Positions 1 to 9,011 of a DNA stretch of 64,000 bases are shown here, piece after piece; the first letter of the stretch is position 1, and each line of letters starts with the position of its first letter. The DNA lies in NCBI GenBank assembly GCA_016720565.1, contig JADKKJ010000012.1:1-64000 (forward strand), read 5' to 3'. A model generated the notes under the pieces. The model ran no database searches. It saw nothing but the letters and a program-made list of their open reading frames with translations, and was not told the origin of the DNA. A program made the position numbers and the translations under genes. This DNA comes from Chitinophagaceae bacterium. GTDB taxonomy: Bacteria; Bacteroidota; Bacteroidia; Chitinophagales; Chitinophagaceae.

Positions 1-330
1 AAACACCAAAAAGGCAACTCACTCCTACCCGCTTAATAGTGCCTGGACACCCATCAAACAAAGAGATCGCTGGAAAAGAACACCCGCCATTGCATTTAAA
101 AAACCAGAAGCTGGTCATAGCTGATAGTAATTTCACTTTCACCGCAGAAAGTGTTGATAAGGAGCATCTGCCGTTACCAGAACTGGAACGTGGATCTCTA
201 TGGAAAACAAGGCGTGAATACCGGCAAGCATTTCATGTGTATTAATAAACTGGAGAATAACCAGCTCGACATTGCTATACCTTGCAGGAGATAGCTCGCG
301 GTAGATTTTGAGACGAGAGTCGAAGCCCAC
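1..330 (+). pseudogene. Decayed coding remnant, unrecognised
   Basis: Two plus-strand frames look as though they once belonged together. One runs from about 39 to 200, and a shifted frame from about 193 to 290 reads LYGKQGVNTGKHFMCINKL. Neither has a proper start or a recognisable domain, and stops interrupt any longer reading. I infer a fragment of a dead gene cut by the window edge, but cannot name the family. Only the protein-like composition supports it. Confidence 0.25.
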
Positions 331-359
331 CCTTTTTGTTTGTGTTTATGCGAAGGAAT

Positions 360-680
360 AGTTTTTATTTAGAGGCGGGTTCCTCGCCCCCACTTGGAGG
401 ACGATGTCATTTAAGCAAACATGAAGGCAGGGTTCACTTCAGTCACTATGAAGTTTATTTTTTTTTTTTTTTTTTTTTTTTTACGTAGCAGAGGGCAAAT
501 GAAATACAAAGGTTCCTCGATTCGCTGGATGACCTCACATTTATGCAATCATGAAGGCAAGGTTCCGCCTCGCTCACTGAAGACATAGTAGAGGGCAAAT
601 GAAATACAAGGTTCCTCGCTCCGATGGATGAGACCACATTTATGCAACTGAAGGCAAGGTTCTCACTTCGCTCGAAATGA
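360..680. repeat. Imperfect tandem repeats of about 100 nt
   Basis: A block containing a shared GAGGGCAAATGAAATACAA core followed by GGTTCCTCG and then CATTTATGCAA-like and GAAGGCAAGGTT-like segments recurs with a spacing near 100 nt (starts near 408, 490 and 592). The GGTTCCTCGCTnCG piece is the reverse complement of the CGAAGCGAGGAACC repeat found elsewhere. No gene is supported here; the small reading frames are repeat translations. Confidence 0.6.
458..482 (+). repeat. Homopolymer run of 25 T
   Basis: An uninterrupted run of 25 T lies inside the tandem repeat block. Such a long homopolymer is rare in bacterial chromosomes and its exact length may be uncertain in the assembly. Confidence 0.85.
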
Positions 681-795
681 GCAGGGCTTGGGGAGTAGGG
701 GAAGACTTCTCGCTACGCTCCGGAAGTCGTAGTGGACAGCCCGGCCCTCAAAACCGCCTTTCATTATCTTCGGGGCCAAATGACCTTAGACCTCT

Positions 796-1084
796 CTATT
801 TAAGAAGAGCCAATGGGGTTTTTGAGGCGAATAAGATCCTCCTTCTTTTCCTGTTCCATTTTTTGATCTCTTTTTCCCTGCTAATAGCAGTCTGGATATT
901 GGAATAGGTCTCCATTTAAATAAGTTGTAGCAATAATATTTTCCGGCGAATGATTGCAGCCTTCCCTTGTTATTCAGTGCTCCTTCAACCTTGCTGGCAA
1001 ATTGTTCCTAACTCCAATATAAATGGTCGTTCTGCCAGAGTTAGTTACTATATAAACGAAATAACCCTTGAGATCGGAATGCAT
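796..1084 (-). pseudogene. GIY-YIG family protein, frameshifted
   Basis: Reading the minus strand from an ATG at 1084 gives a GIY-YIG N-terminus: GYFVYIVTNSGRTTIYIGV followed by NNLPARLKEH, matching the family pattern of a Y-[FV]-Y-I strand and an Y-I-G-V strand before an R-L-x-x-H helix. A stop follows at once. The downstream family segments resume in other frames: NNKGRLQSFAGKYYCYNLF, then AISREKEIKKWNR, the usual A-I-x-R-E-K-x-I-K-x-W helix of small UPF0213/GIY-YIG proteins. At least two frameshifts are therefore needed. An intact small GIY-YIG gene of the same general kind lies at 43798. Function is lost unless these are sequence errors. Confidence 0.7.
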
Positions 1085-1224
1085 ATAAAAAGATCTTCCA
1101 AATATCTTATTTGGGTATTTACAAAACCATGTTGTTTTCACCATCATTAAATGTTGAAACCCTCACTTCATTTGAATTTCGGCGCTGCGAGAAATCGGCT
1201 GTTTCCCACCCCACTTACCAGCCT

Positions 1225-1342
1225 GTCATTCCGAGCGAAGCGAGGAACCTTTGCCTTTTCTCTCCGAGAGCGAAGCGAGGAACCTTCTGATTGCTCCCAA
1301 CCTTTCACCGCCGTGTCATTCCGAGCAAAGCGAGAGAACCTT
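1225..1342 (+). repeat. Three copies of the GAGCGAAGCGAGGAACC repeat
   Basis: Copies lie near 1225-1250, 1266-1284 and 1314-1342, two preceded by GTCATTCC. The same element recurs at 2292-2452, in the reverse orientation at 7946-8036, and in reduced form near 15016 and in the 360-680 block. It is A/G-rich, with no gene content. It is a dispersed intergenic repeat family. Confidence 0.75.
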
Positions 1343-1378
1343 GTATTTTTCCTTACATTGAACTACAAAACCAACAAC

Positions 1379-1830
1379 ATGACTGGAAAGTTCTCCTGCT
1401 TTTTATTTGTCCTCACACTGTCTGCCTGCACAAATCTTTATTCGCAGTCCAGTGATTCACTAAAAATCATGCAACTCTTAAAAAATGATTATAAAACCCT
1501 GGTCACCCTTGACAAAGCCGCCCATACCCGCAATGTTACCAGCGATTATCTCCTGATCGAAGATGGACAGGTCTGGCCTCTTCAAACCGAGCTGGATTCT
1601 TTCTATGCCGGCCAGCCCGATAAGAATAAATCACGCAATGATTTTTTACCATCAAACATTTCAGTATGGCTGGTAATATGGCCTATATCGTCTGGCACCT
1701 GCGTTCCGAATACCTGACCAATGGAAAGTTGGTGAAGGAAAAAGTCTGGAATGAAACTGGCGTGTTCCGAAAAGAAAAAGGACAGTGGAAGATGGCCTTA
1801 TTGCATTCAAGCCCTGCTCCAAAACAGTAA
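1379..1830 (+). pseudogene. Exported NTF2/DUF4440-like protein, one frameshift
   Basis: From the ATG at 1379 the protein begins with a lipoprotein- or Sec-like signal segment (MTGKFSCFLFVLTLSACTN) and continues as a small NTF2-like fold candidate. Near 1642-1647 a run of six T would need a seventh T to keep frame. With that base the reading continues DFFTIKHFSMAGNMAYIVWH and closes normally at a TAA at 1828-1830, giving about 150 residues. The second half (WHLRSEYLTNGKLVKEKVW, then FRKEKGQWKMALLHSSP) has the terminal strands typical of DUF4440/SnoaL-like proteins. So the gene is broken by a single homopolymer indel, which could be real or a sequencing error. Confidence 0.65.
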
Positions 1831-1844
1831 GTTCATATCAAACT

Positions 1845-2284
1845 ATGAGATCCTCCCTCCTAACCATCCTCCTCTTCCTATCCCACCTCTCCTATTCCCA
1901 ATCCCTCACCGGATTCTGGGAAGGCAAGATCACCGATGAGAACCCGGCCGTTAGTGATCCTCGGCTCAAGTTCTGTTCCCTGGTTCTAAATATAACCATG
2001 GAAAAGACAGCACCTACTCCATTACCAGTTTCACCATGCTGCAGGATTCCCTTAAAAAACAATATAGTGGTGAGTTCTTAAGTGGTTACAAAATGCTAGG
2101 AAGATTCCATTTAACTTGGAAGAGATCAGTGTTATAGAGCCAGGGGTTTACCAATATTTGCTTTCAAAAAATGAATCTCAGGATCCGGGTAAGGAAGAAA
2201 ATAACCGAATTAGAGGGACCTGGAAAACAGAAACCGGGAAATTGTGCTGGCGCAGGGACTGTGTATTTCTTTAAACGGAATTAA
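1845..2284 (+). pseudogene. Unrecognised exported protein, multiply frameshifted
   Basis: The start at 1845 gives a clear signal peptide ending in SYSQ and then LTGFWEGKITDENP, a lipocalin-like opening typical of Bacteroidota exported proteins (G-x-W-x-G). Frame is lost near 1975. Protein-like segments follow in other frames: NHGKDSTYSITSFTMLQDSL, then EEISVIEPGVYQYLLSKNE, then GTWKTETGKL and GAGTVYFFKRN ending at 2284. The overall plan, a small beta-rich secreted protein, can be inferred, but no family can be assigned. Confidence 0.5.
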
Positions 2285-2291
2285 TGCCCAC

Positions 2292-2452
2292 CGGATTTCG
2301 AGCGCAGCGAGAAATCCAGCTGTTCCCTTCCCTAACCCTTACCACCGTGTCATTCCGAGCGAAGCGAGGAACCGCCTTTTTATTCTGACCATCATGAGCG
2401 ATGCGAGGAACCCGCCCTTTATTGTGACCATCATGAGCCTCAGCGAGGAACC
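2292..2452 (+). repeat. Cluster of GAGCGAAGCGAGGAACC-type repeats
   Basis: At least three degenerate copies (near 2346-2372, 2392-2411 and 2430-2452) plus a GAGCGCAGCGAGAAATC variant near 2300 that also occurs near 1185. Open frames through this block on both strands are translations of the repeat and not genes. Confidence 0.65.
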
Positions 2453-2493
2453 CTGCTTTGCTTGGCATTTTCCCATCCTTTCAATAGATTTAC

Positions 2494-2883
2494 TATGGAG
2501 GTGAACATCAATAACCCAATTCATGGTCACTGGTGAAAATTTATAGAACTGGCCCTGTCTTTCCCGGGACCCCACAAAAACCCCATTTCGATAGAATTGG
2601 GATTTAATGACTGGGAAAGCGAAATGTTCACTACTTACTTAGAAAAAAAAATACGGCCAATATATTTTTGACACCGAAGGAGCAATCCCCTGTTCTGCAA
2701 AATGGATACCAAACATATCTATCCGGTCCCAAACAAATGGGGCGAAAAAGGGCTACCACATTTGAACTAAATGATCTACCCAAAGAATTTGTGCTGGAAG
2801 CGCTTCTATCAGCATATAAAGGAGATAGTAAAACGAAAATAAAAATACCGCCATTATCTATCGCATTTTATTACCAAAATTGA
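2494..2883 (+). pseudogene. Unrecognised gene remnant
   Basis: Successive frames give ELALSFPGPHKNPISIELGF, then NDWESEMFTTYLEKKYGQY, then TTFELNDLPKEFVLEALLSA and KGDSKTKIKIPPLSIAFYYQ, all with real-protein composition but joined only across frameshifts and a stop. This is a dead gene immediately upstream of the broken CPBP protease. Its family is not recognisable by eye. Confidence 0.4.
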
Positions 2884-2897
2884 AATTCGATCTTAAA

Positions 2898-3553
2898 ATG
2901 AAATCTCAATCATTTCAACAGTCAGGCGAACACTCAAAAGATCTGCTCAAATTAATTGTCTCCTTTATCAGCCTTTTACCCTCTACCATCTGGCCGAATA
3001 CATGATCATGTTCAAGAATAATGTAGCTGGCTTTTTATTTTCCAGCTCCTTTTCTTTCATGGCCTACTTGTCAGGTAACTGGTATTCAAAGAATGGATTA
3101 GGAACCTGGGGTTTACCCTTTACAAAAAAGATGTTCCTGCCTTTTATGATCGGATTAACAGGTGGCATCCTGCTATATGCTATTCCACTAATAATAACCA
3201 CTTCTTAGGGATCGAAAAAAATAGTCACTTTTCCCGCTTTCGCTGACATTGTCCGATTAAGCCTTCCTTCGCCTTTGGGGTATTGTTTTCCATTTCAGAA
3301 GATGTATTGACCAGAGGACTGATTTATACCCATTTCAAAAATAGAATAAACCCTGGGACTTGTTATATTGTCGGCCACCATTTACCTGCTAAATCATATT
3401 TACCGGCTTTAACGATGGAATTGAAACATTACTCTATATTTTTTTATTGGGCATTGTTTTTATTATTCCAGTGATACACACAAAAAACCTCCGGCTTACC
3501 GGGCTATGCACTGGGCGGGTAATACCTTCTTTTCGTTTCTCATAGCGTTATAA
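2898..3553 (+). pseudogene. CPBP (CAAX-type) intramembrane protease, decayed
   Basis: Hydrophobic segments and the remnants of the CPBP motifs can be followed across frames. A membrane-rich N-terminal part lies at 3002-3208. The first motif reads SEDVLTRGLIY (family EExxxR, with D for the second E). A NHIYRL remnant of the next His motif lies in another frame near 3385. The final HWAGNTFFSFLIAL (family H-x-x-x-N) ends at 3553. In the living family the E, R, H and N residues form the intramembrane active site. At least three frameshifts or stops separate the motifs, so no product is expected. Confidence 0.65.
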
Positions 3554-3699
3554 AACCGAAGAAAATAACTCGCTTTTATCTTCAAACTATGTTTTCGTCC
3601 TCTGTTTAGTTGTATTCATTCCCATTACCTGGTTTATGGCTAAATATTTTTTGCTCGTCCAGGGAATACCTTAACCACTTAAACCACCCTTTCTTGCAT

Positions 3700-5829
3700 A
3701 TGAAAATTCAGCTTTTATTCATCTTTCTGATCCTGGCCGGGAAACTCGCCATTGCGCAATATCAATACCCCCCATCCAAAACCGTAGACAGCAGTGATAC
3801 CTGGTATAATGTAACCGTTAAAGACCCCTACCGCTGGCTGGAAAACCTGAAAGACCCGGAAGTTTCCAATTGGTTTAAGTCGCAGTCCTATTTTACAGAT
3901 AGTATTATAAACCGTTCCCCTTTCGCTTACAACCTTTACCTGGAATTGAAAAATCTGGAATTTGAACAACCTGAACAGAAATATGGCAACCTTAGAATAG
4001 ACCATTCACTGATCTATAACCTGGCAAAAAAAGGGGTAAGATCAAGATCTACCGCCAGTTCGACAAAGAGGATTCTGCCCAAACAACTGCTTCGCCGGAA
4101 ATGGGGAGAGAATTACAATATTGCCAGCTACGACCTCGATCCTTCTGAAAAATACATAGCTATTTATGCAATGGAAGGAGGAAAAGAGATCAATGAAGTA
4201 AAAATATATAGTATAGCAGAAAATAAGATCTTACCAGATAGAATTACCGGCAGCTATAAAGGTTTTATGAAAAATCAAAATGGCGTTTTCTATTATACCC
4301 AACGTCCCACCTACGATCCCCATATAGCCTACTCCCGTAACGATGAAGTTTTTAAAACACATACTATTGGTACCGACAGTTCACTCGACAAAGTGATAGT
4401 CAGCAAGCAAACCAACCCTGAAATAATGAGTTATTCTGACGAGCGGTATCTCTGGGAAATTCAAACATTCAAAGGGTGCAACTATGAATTTACCAATATA
4501 TCCCCTTCTGAACTGTATTATAGAAGATCGGGGACCGTCAATAAGTGGATCAACCTTATGGACAAAGAGGAAGTTGCCAATTATATTTATTACTACAATA
4601 ACAAGATCTATTACACCTCTTTTAAAGATGCACCCAACGGCCAGATAAAAATGCTGGACCTGGATCATCCTTTCGCTAACCGTGAAATTATTTTAGCAGA
4701 ACCAGCTGACGCTATCGATGGGATGCCATTACAAAGACAAAGAATTACCTGATCGTCCCCTTAAAAGAATGGCATAAATATTTACTCCAAATTCATTTAC
4801 CTGCCCACGAATAAAATCACCCCTTCTCCTTTTAAAGAATATACGGCATGTACAAGATACAGTGGTAACGTAAGTAAAAATGACAGCGTAATAATTATAA
4901 GGGAAAGCTGGATCAATTTTCCCCAGATCTCCAATGGATCTATCTCCGGAAAAAAGAAACACCCAACAAATACTATCTACCAAGAACATCGGCGTTCAAC
5001 AAAAACCTGCTGGTAGAAGAGATCGAAGTACCCGGCTATGACGGAACATTAATACCACTTACCATTATCCGCAGAAAAGACCTGAAACTAAATGGGAATA
5101 ATGTTAGCGATATTAAATGGCTATGGCGCCTATGGCCAGACCTGGTCGCCATCGTTTAACCAGACAAATGCCCTGCTCGCCAATAAGGGGGTGGTGGTTT
5201 GCATAGCCCATGTAAGAGGCGGTGGGGAAAAAGGAGAGAATTGGCATATGGGAGGAACAAAACAGAGTAAGCCGAATTCCTGGAAAGACTTTAATAGTTG
5301 TGCCAGCTATCTGATCAGCAAAGGCTACACAACGGCTGAACATTTAGCCTGCGAAGGATCCAGCGCCGGCGGTATTCTTATTGGCAGGGCCATCACTGAG
5401 CGTCCCGACCTATATGCCTGTGCTGTGCCAGAATCTGCTGTTCTTAATATTTTGCGTTATGAATATTCAACTGGTGGTAAGACCCAGGCAGCTGATTTTG
5501 GTGCATTGGATGATATCAATGATTATTTTTCCATGATGGAAAGCGATCCGCTCCTGCATATTCAAAACGGCGTACGCTACCCGGCCATGCTGATCGTTAC
5601 AGGCTGGGAAGACCAAAGAGTTAGCAGCTGGCAATCAGGAAAATTTGCAGCCGCCGCTCAAAAAGCAACCAGTTCCGGTAAGCCCGTTTTAATGAAGGTA
5701 AATTATAATGGAGGCCATTTTGGCGATATGACAAACAGGGAAGCTGGCTTGAAGAATCAAGCGATCAAGTATGCATTTATGCTCTCACAATGCGGGGTTG
5801 AAAAGGTTAATAAGTATGGAGAAGATTGA
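3700..5829 (+). pseudogene. Prolyl oligopeptidase (S9A family), decayed
   Basis: The ATG at 3700 gives a signal peptide (ending IAQ) and the classic N-terminus of exported prolyl oligopeptidases, with a VKDPYRWLENLKDPEVSNW segment. The beta-propeller part continues to 4752 with a local frame slip around 4030-4080. Between 4752 and 5092 the frame is broken again, although the family stretch EVPGYDGTLIPLTIIRRKD is still visible. The C-terminal catalytic half (5092-5829) retains NGYGAYG, RGGGEKGENWH, the nucleophile elbow GSSAGG and a final GGHFGD with the catalytic His. Every catalytic region is present, but in three or more frames over about 2.1 kb. A living relative would have about 700 residues. 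I cannot tell decay from sequence error. Confidence 0.8.
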
Positions 5830-5921
5830 ACTTGATTGGGGCCAGTTATCTCAACATTTATACATACATTGAAATAAGTATCTCCTTCAAACATTAATTA
5901 TTAGAACACCAAAACCCGATA

Positions 5922-7148
5922 ATGAAAAAATTACATTTTTCAGTGTTGGTACTCTTTATTGCCATTACTGCATTTGCGCAGAATGAAAATAAAGTCACCA
6001 TCGGCACCATCGACAGTATCCAATCTGCCATCCTGAAAGAACAACGAAAGATCTGGGTTTATGTGCCTGAAAGCTGGCCTCCGGGAAATAAGCAGCGATA
6101 CCCGGTCCTGTATTTATTAGATGGCGAAGGGCATTTCTATTCTGTGGTGGGAATGATACAACAACTTAGCCAGGTAAATGGAAACACGGTCTGTCCTGAA
6201 ATGATCGTGGTGGGTATTACGAACACCGACCGGACCCGCGACCTCACTCCTACAAAGGCAGCTCCGAATCCTCCGATGATAGACAGTGCCATGGCAAACG
6301 GTTCCGGTGGTGGTGAAGCCTTCGTCTCCTTTATCGAAAAAGAACTGATGCCGCATATCGACTCCCTCTACCCTACACAGCCTTATAAAATGCTGGTAGG
6401 GCATTCATTTGGTGGACTGACCGTGATGAATGTTCTTATGAACCATACCAAATTATTCAACTCGTATATAGCTATTGACCCGAGCATGTGGTGGGATAAA
6501 AAGAACTTACTCCTGGCCAGCAAAAAGAAACTGATAGAAATGAACTTTGGCGGCAGCAACCTGTATCTGGGGATCGCTAATACCATGGAGCCTGGGATGA
6601 ACATTACTAAGGTCAAAACAGATACTTCCATGATGACCGAACATATCCGCGCAATACTTGATCTGGATAAAACAATAAAAGCGCAAACAAAGAACGGGTT
6701 AAGCTATGCCAGTAAATACTATGGCGATGATGATCATGGATCCGTTCCCATGATAGCCACTTATGATGCGCTTCACTTTTTTTTCAAGAAATACCGATTT
6801 ACTATTTCATTTAAGGATTTCATGGATTCTGCCGTAGACCTGGCTGGTAAATTTGAAAAACATTACCAGGAAGTCACTAAACTACTGGGTTATAAAGTTC
6901 TTCCTCCTGAAGCCATGCCATCCTATATTGCCTATGAGGCCCTGAAACAAAAGCAGTTCGCCAAGGCCGAAGCATTATTTAAAATGAATGTGAAGAATTA
7001 CCCTGATAGTCCGGATGCCAATGATGCCTATGGGGATTATTTCCTGGCTATAGGTAACAAAGAAAAAGCGGCAGAGTATTTTACGAAGTCGCTGGCCTTA
7101 AAAGAAGATCCGGAGAGGAGGAAGAAACTGGAGAACGTAAATAAATAA
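5922..7148 (+). CDS. Exported alpha/beta-hydrolase esterase with C-terminal TPR segment
   Basis: This 408-residue protein has a signal peptide ending in AFAQ near residue 20. It then shows the fold of the IroE/Fes-like putative esterases (COG2819): a VLYLLDGE strand near 62-69, the nucleophile elbow GHSFGG with Ser at about 162, and a DDHGSVPM segment near 270 supplying the likely catalytic His. The last 80 or so residues (KQFAKAEALFKMNVKNYPDS and a following AYGDYFLAIGNKEKAAEYF) are a TPR pair, a frequent addition in Bacteroidota. Substrates in the family are esters such as siderophore or acyl esters; the actual one here is unknown. A His-rich membrane gene follows after 4 nt and is probably cotranscribed. 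Confidence 0.85.
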   Translation: MKKLHFSVLVLFIAITAFAQNENKVTIGTIDSIQSAILKEQRKIWVYVPESWPPGNKQRYPVLYLLDGEGHFYSVVGMIQQLSQVNGNTVCPEMIVVGITNTDRTRDLTPTKAAPNPPMIDSAMANGSGGGEAFVSFIEKELMPHIDSLYPTQPYKMLVGHSFGGLTVMNVLMNHTKLFNSYIAIDPSMWWDKKNLLLASKKKLIEMNFGGSNLYLGIANTMEPGMNITKVKTDTSMMTEHIRAILDLDKTIKAQTKNGLSYASKYYGDDDHGSVPMIATYDALHFFFKKYRFTISFKDFMDSAVDLAGKFEKHYQEVTKLLGYKVLPPEAMPSYIAYEALKQKQFAKAEALFKMNVKNYPDSPDANDAYGDYFLAIGNKEKAAEYFTKSLALKEDPERRKKLENVNK

Positions 7149-7152
7149 AACC

Positions 7153-7896
7153 ATGGAAGTCCACCACCACGGCCACCACTCCGGAAAGAAAACCTGGAGA
7201 TCCTATTTCTGGGAATTCTTAATGCTATTCCTGGCAGTATTCTGCGGTTTCCTGGCAGAATACCAGCTGGAACATACAATAGAAAACCAGCGGGAAAATA
7301 AATATATCCGATCCCTGCACAGTGATTTGGAAGCTGATATCAGTCGACTCACTGAAATTACAGCGATGAGAAACGAAAGAGCGCTGATGCTGGACTCCTT
7401 TAGTAAACTATTGAACAGCAAAGAGGTGCTTTTACACACAGATGACCTTTATTATTATAATTCTTTTGCCACAAGAACGGTGGCCTTTCGATTTACTCCC
7501 GTTGACGGAACCATGCAGCAATTAAAGAATGGAGGCAATCTCCGACTTGTCCACAAAAACATGGTAAGTGACAGTATCATTTCCTATGATGTCAGCGTCA
7601 GGGCTTTTACCTGGGGCACCAACAACGAGGAAGACATGATGAACTCCTACCGAAATCTGGCAGAAGGTTGTTTTGATGGGGTGGAGTTGAACAATATGAG
7701 AGATGATGATAACAATGTAATTCGTCTGAAATACAATCCACCGGTAAGGCTAACTGAAGATTCTAAATTCCGGTTGAATTACCGGATACATATGCTGACG
7801 GTCTTCAACAAAACCATGCGGAAAGAAGGCAGAAAACTGCTGGCCAAAGCGCAACGACTGAATGAACTGTTGAAAAAGGAATATCATATTCAGTAA
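7153..7896 (+). CDS. His-rich N-terminus, single-span membrane protein (paralogue 1 of 3)
   Basis: This 247-residue protein opens MEVHHHGHHSGKK, then a single hydrophobic helix at about 18-36 (EFLMLFLAVFCGFLAEYQLE), then a mostly helical region with coiled-coil character. A conserved QLKNGGNLRLVHKNMVSDS block near residues 117-135 recurs in the paralogues at 10554 and 13077. There is no cleavable signal; the short His-rich, basic head suggests a cytoplasmic N-terminus and an exported C-terminal domain. It begins 4 nt after the esterase stop, so the two are likely translated together. It is a conserved Bacteroidota family without a function I can name. The His cluster could bind metal, but that is inference. 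Confidence 0.8.
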   Translation: MEVHHHGHHSGKKTWRSYFWEFLMLFLAVFCGFLAEYQLEHTIENQRENKYIRSLHSDLEADISRLTEITAMRNERALMLDSFSKLLNSKEVLLHTDDLYYYNSFATRTVAFRFTPVDGTMQQLKNGGNLRLVHKNMVSDSIISYDVSVRAFTWGTNNEEDMMNSYRNLAEGCFDGVELNNMRDDDNNVIRLKYNPPVRLTEDSKFRLNYRIHMLTVFNKTMRKEGRKLLAKAQRLNELLKKEYHIQ

Positions 7897-7945
7897 TTGA
7901 TATAAGATGAAGGGTTGAAAAAAGCTATAAATCCAAAATAAAATA

Positions 7946-8036
7946 CAAGGTTCCTCGCTTGGCTCAAATAGAAAAGGCGGGTCCCTCGCTTCGCTCAAAG
8001 TGAAAAGGCAAGGCTCCTCGCTTCGCTCGGAATGAC
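7946..8036 (-). repeat. Three reverse-oriented GAGCGAAGCGAGGAACC repeats
   Basis: Three copies in the form GG[TC]TCCTCGCTTCGCTC or close variants lie near 7950, 7985 and 8010, the last followed by GGAATGACA, which is the reverse of the CATTCC flank seen in the 1.2-2.4 kb copies. They fill most of the gap between two genes. Confidence 0.7.
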
Positions 8037-8107
8037 ACCGCTTTTGGGGAGGGAGAAAGGTAATATCCACCATAATTATAATTCTGCAAAAACCAGTAAA
8101 TTGTCAT

Positions 8108-8884
8108 ATGGCAAAACCAACATTATTCCTTCTCCTGCTGCTGATCACCAACCTGGTCTTCAGCCAGCAGAAAAAATCGATCTTGCTGATCGTTGCACAC
8201 CCGGATGATGAAAACATGGTGGGTCCTGTGCTGGCCAAATACGCCCGGCTGGGACATACTGTAAACACCATCATTGCCACGGATGGAAAATACAGTCCCC
8301 TGGCCACTACGATCCCCGCTGGTGATTCTTTGGGAAAGACCCGTCAGCTGGAATCCATTTGCGCCAGTGAGAAACTGGGCATCAATCATCCTATATTTTT
8401 CTCCATCGACAGAATGGATACAAAGAATGGCGTTCGCCCTTACCTGAATGGCCGTAAACGGTTCCTGGAACAATTAAAGAACAAACTGGATTCAATAAAA
8501 CCGGATATCCTGATAACCTTTGGTCCCGAAGGAGAGTATGGCCACTCCGAGCATATTGTAGTGGGGGCGGCAGTCACCGAAGTGTTATTAAGGGAAGACT
8601 GGGTGGAGAAATATCCGCTTTATTTCCTGGCCTGGAAAAAAGAACAGGTGACCGATGATCCGGATCTTAGCTATGTGAATGAAAACTATATTGACCTGGA
8701 GATCTCTTTCAGCGATGAAGACGCCAGGAGATCTTTAGAGGCAGGCAAATGTTATGTCACTCAATTCACACCCGAAGAAATGAAGGATCAGGAAGATCAC
8801 TTTGAAAAGGATAAGTATAAAATGACACCGTTTAGAAGATTCTATGCGCCTAAAAGGAAAAAGGTTAAGAAGGATTTTTTTTAA
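8108..8884 (+). CDS. Exported PIG-L (LmbE-like) deacetylase
   Basis: The protein has 258 residues and a signal peptide (LLLLITNLVFSQ). The family zinc motif AHPDDE sits at residues 29-34, and the second zinc ligand region is GHSEHIVVG near 146-154. PIG-L/LmbE/MshB enzymes remove N-acetyl groups from GlcNAc-linked molecules using a mononuclear zinc site. The target here is unknown, but the signal peptide places the reaction in the periplasm. It stands alone between a repeat-filled gap and the M20 peptidase gene, and may start the next transcription unit. Confidence 0.85.
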   Translation: MAKPTLFLLLLLITNLVFSQQKKSILLIVAHPDDENMVGPVLAKYARLGHTVNTIIATDGKYSPLATTIPAGDSLGKTRQLESICASEKLGINHPIFFSIDRMDTKNGVRPYLNGRKRFLEQLKNKLDSIKPDILITFGPEGEYGHSEHIVVGAAVTEVLLREDWVEKYPLYFLAWKKEQVTDDPDLSYVNENYIDLEISFSDEDARRSLEAGKCYVTQFTPEEMKDQEDHFEKDKYKMTPFRRFYAPKRKKVKKDFF

Positions 8885-9011
8885 TGAAATACCCCAACGG
8901 CCATAACATTTCGGGCGAAACGGGAAACCTTGTGTTCCAACAACAGTCGTACCCATATAAATGACAAAAGATTCCTTAAATTCATCGCAATTGCACCTAC
9001 AAACTCCCACA

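Noticed and set aside
2271..2575. Small open frames with repeated ARNDT/AHDGQNK-like peptides
   Set aside because: They are translations of the GAGCGAAGCGAGGAACC repeat on the minus strand.
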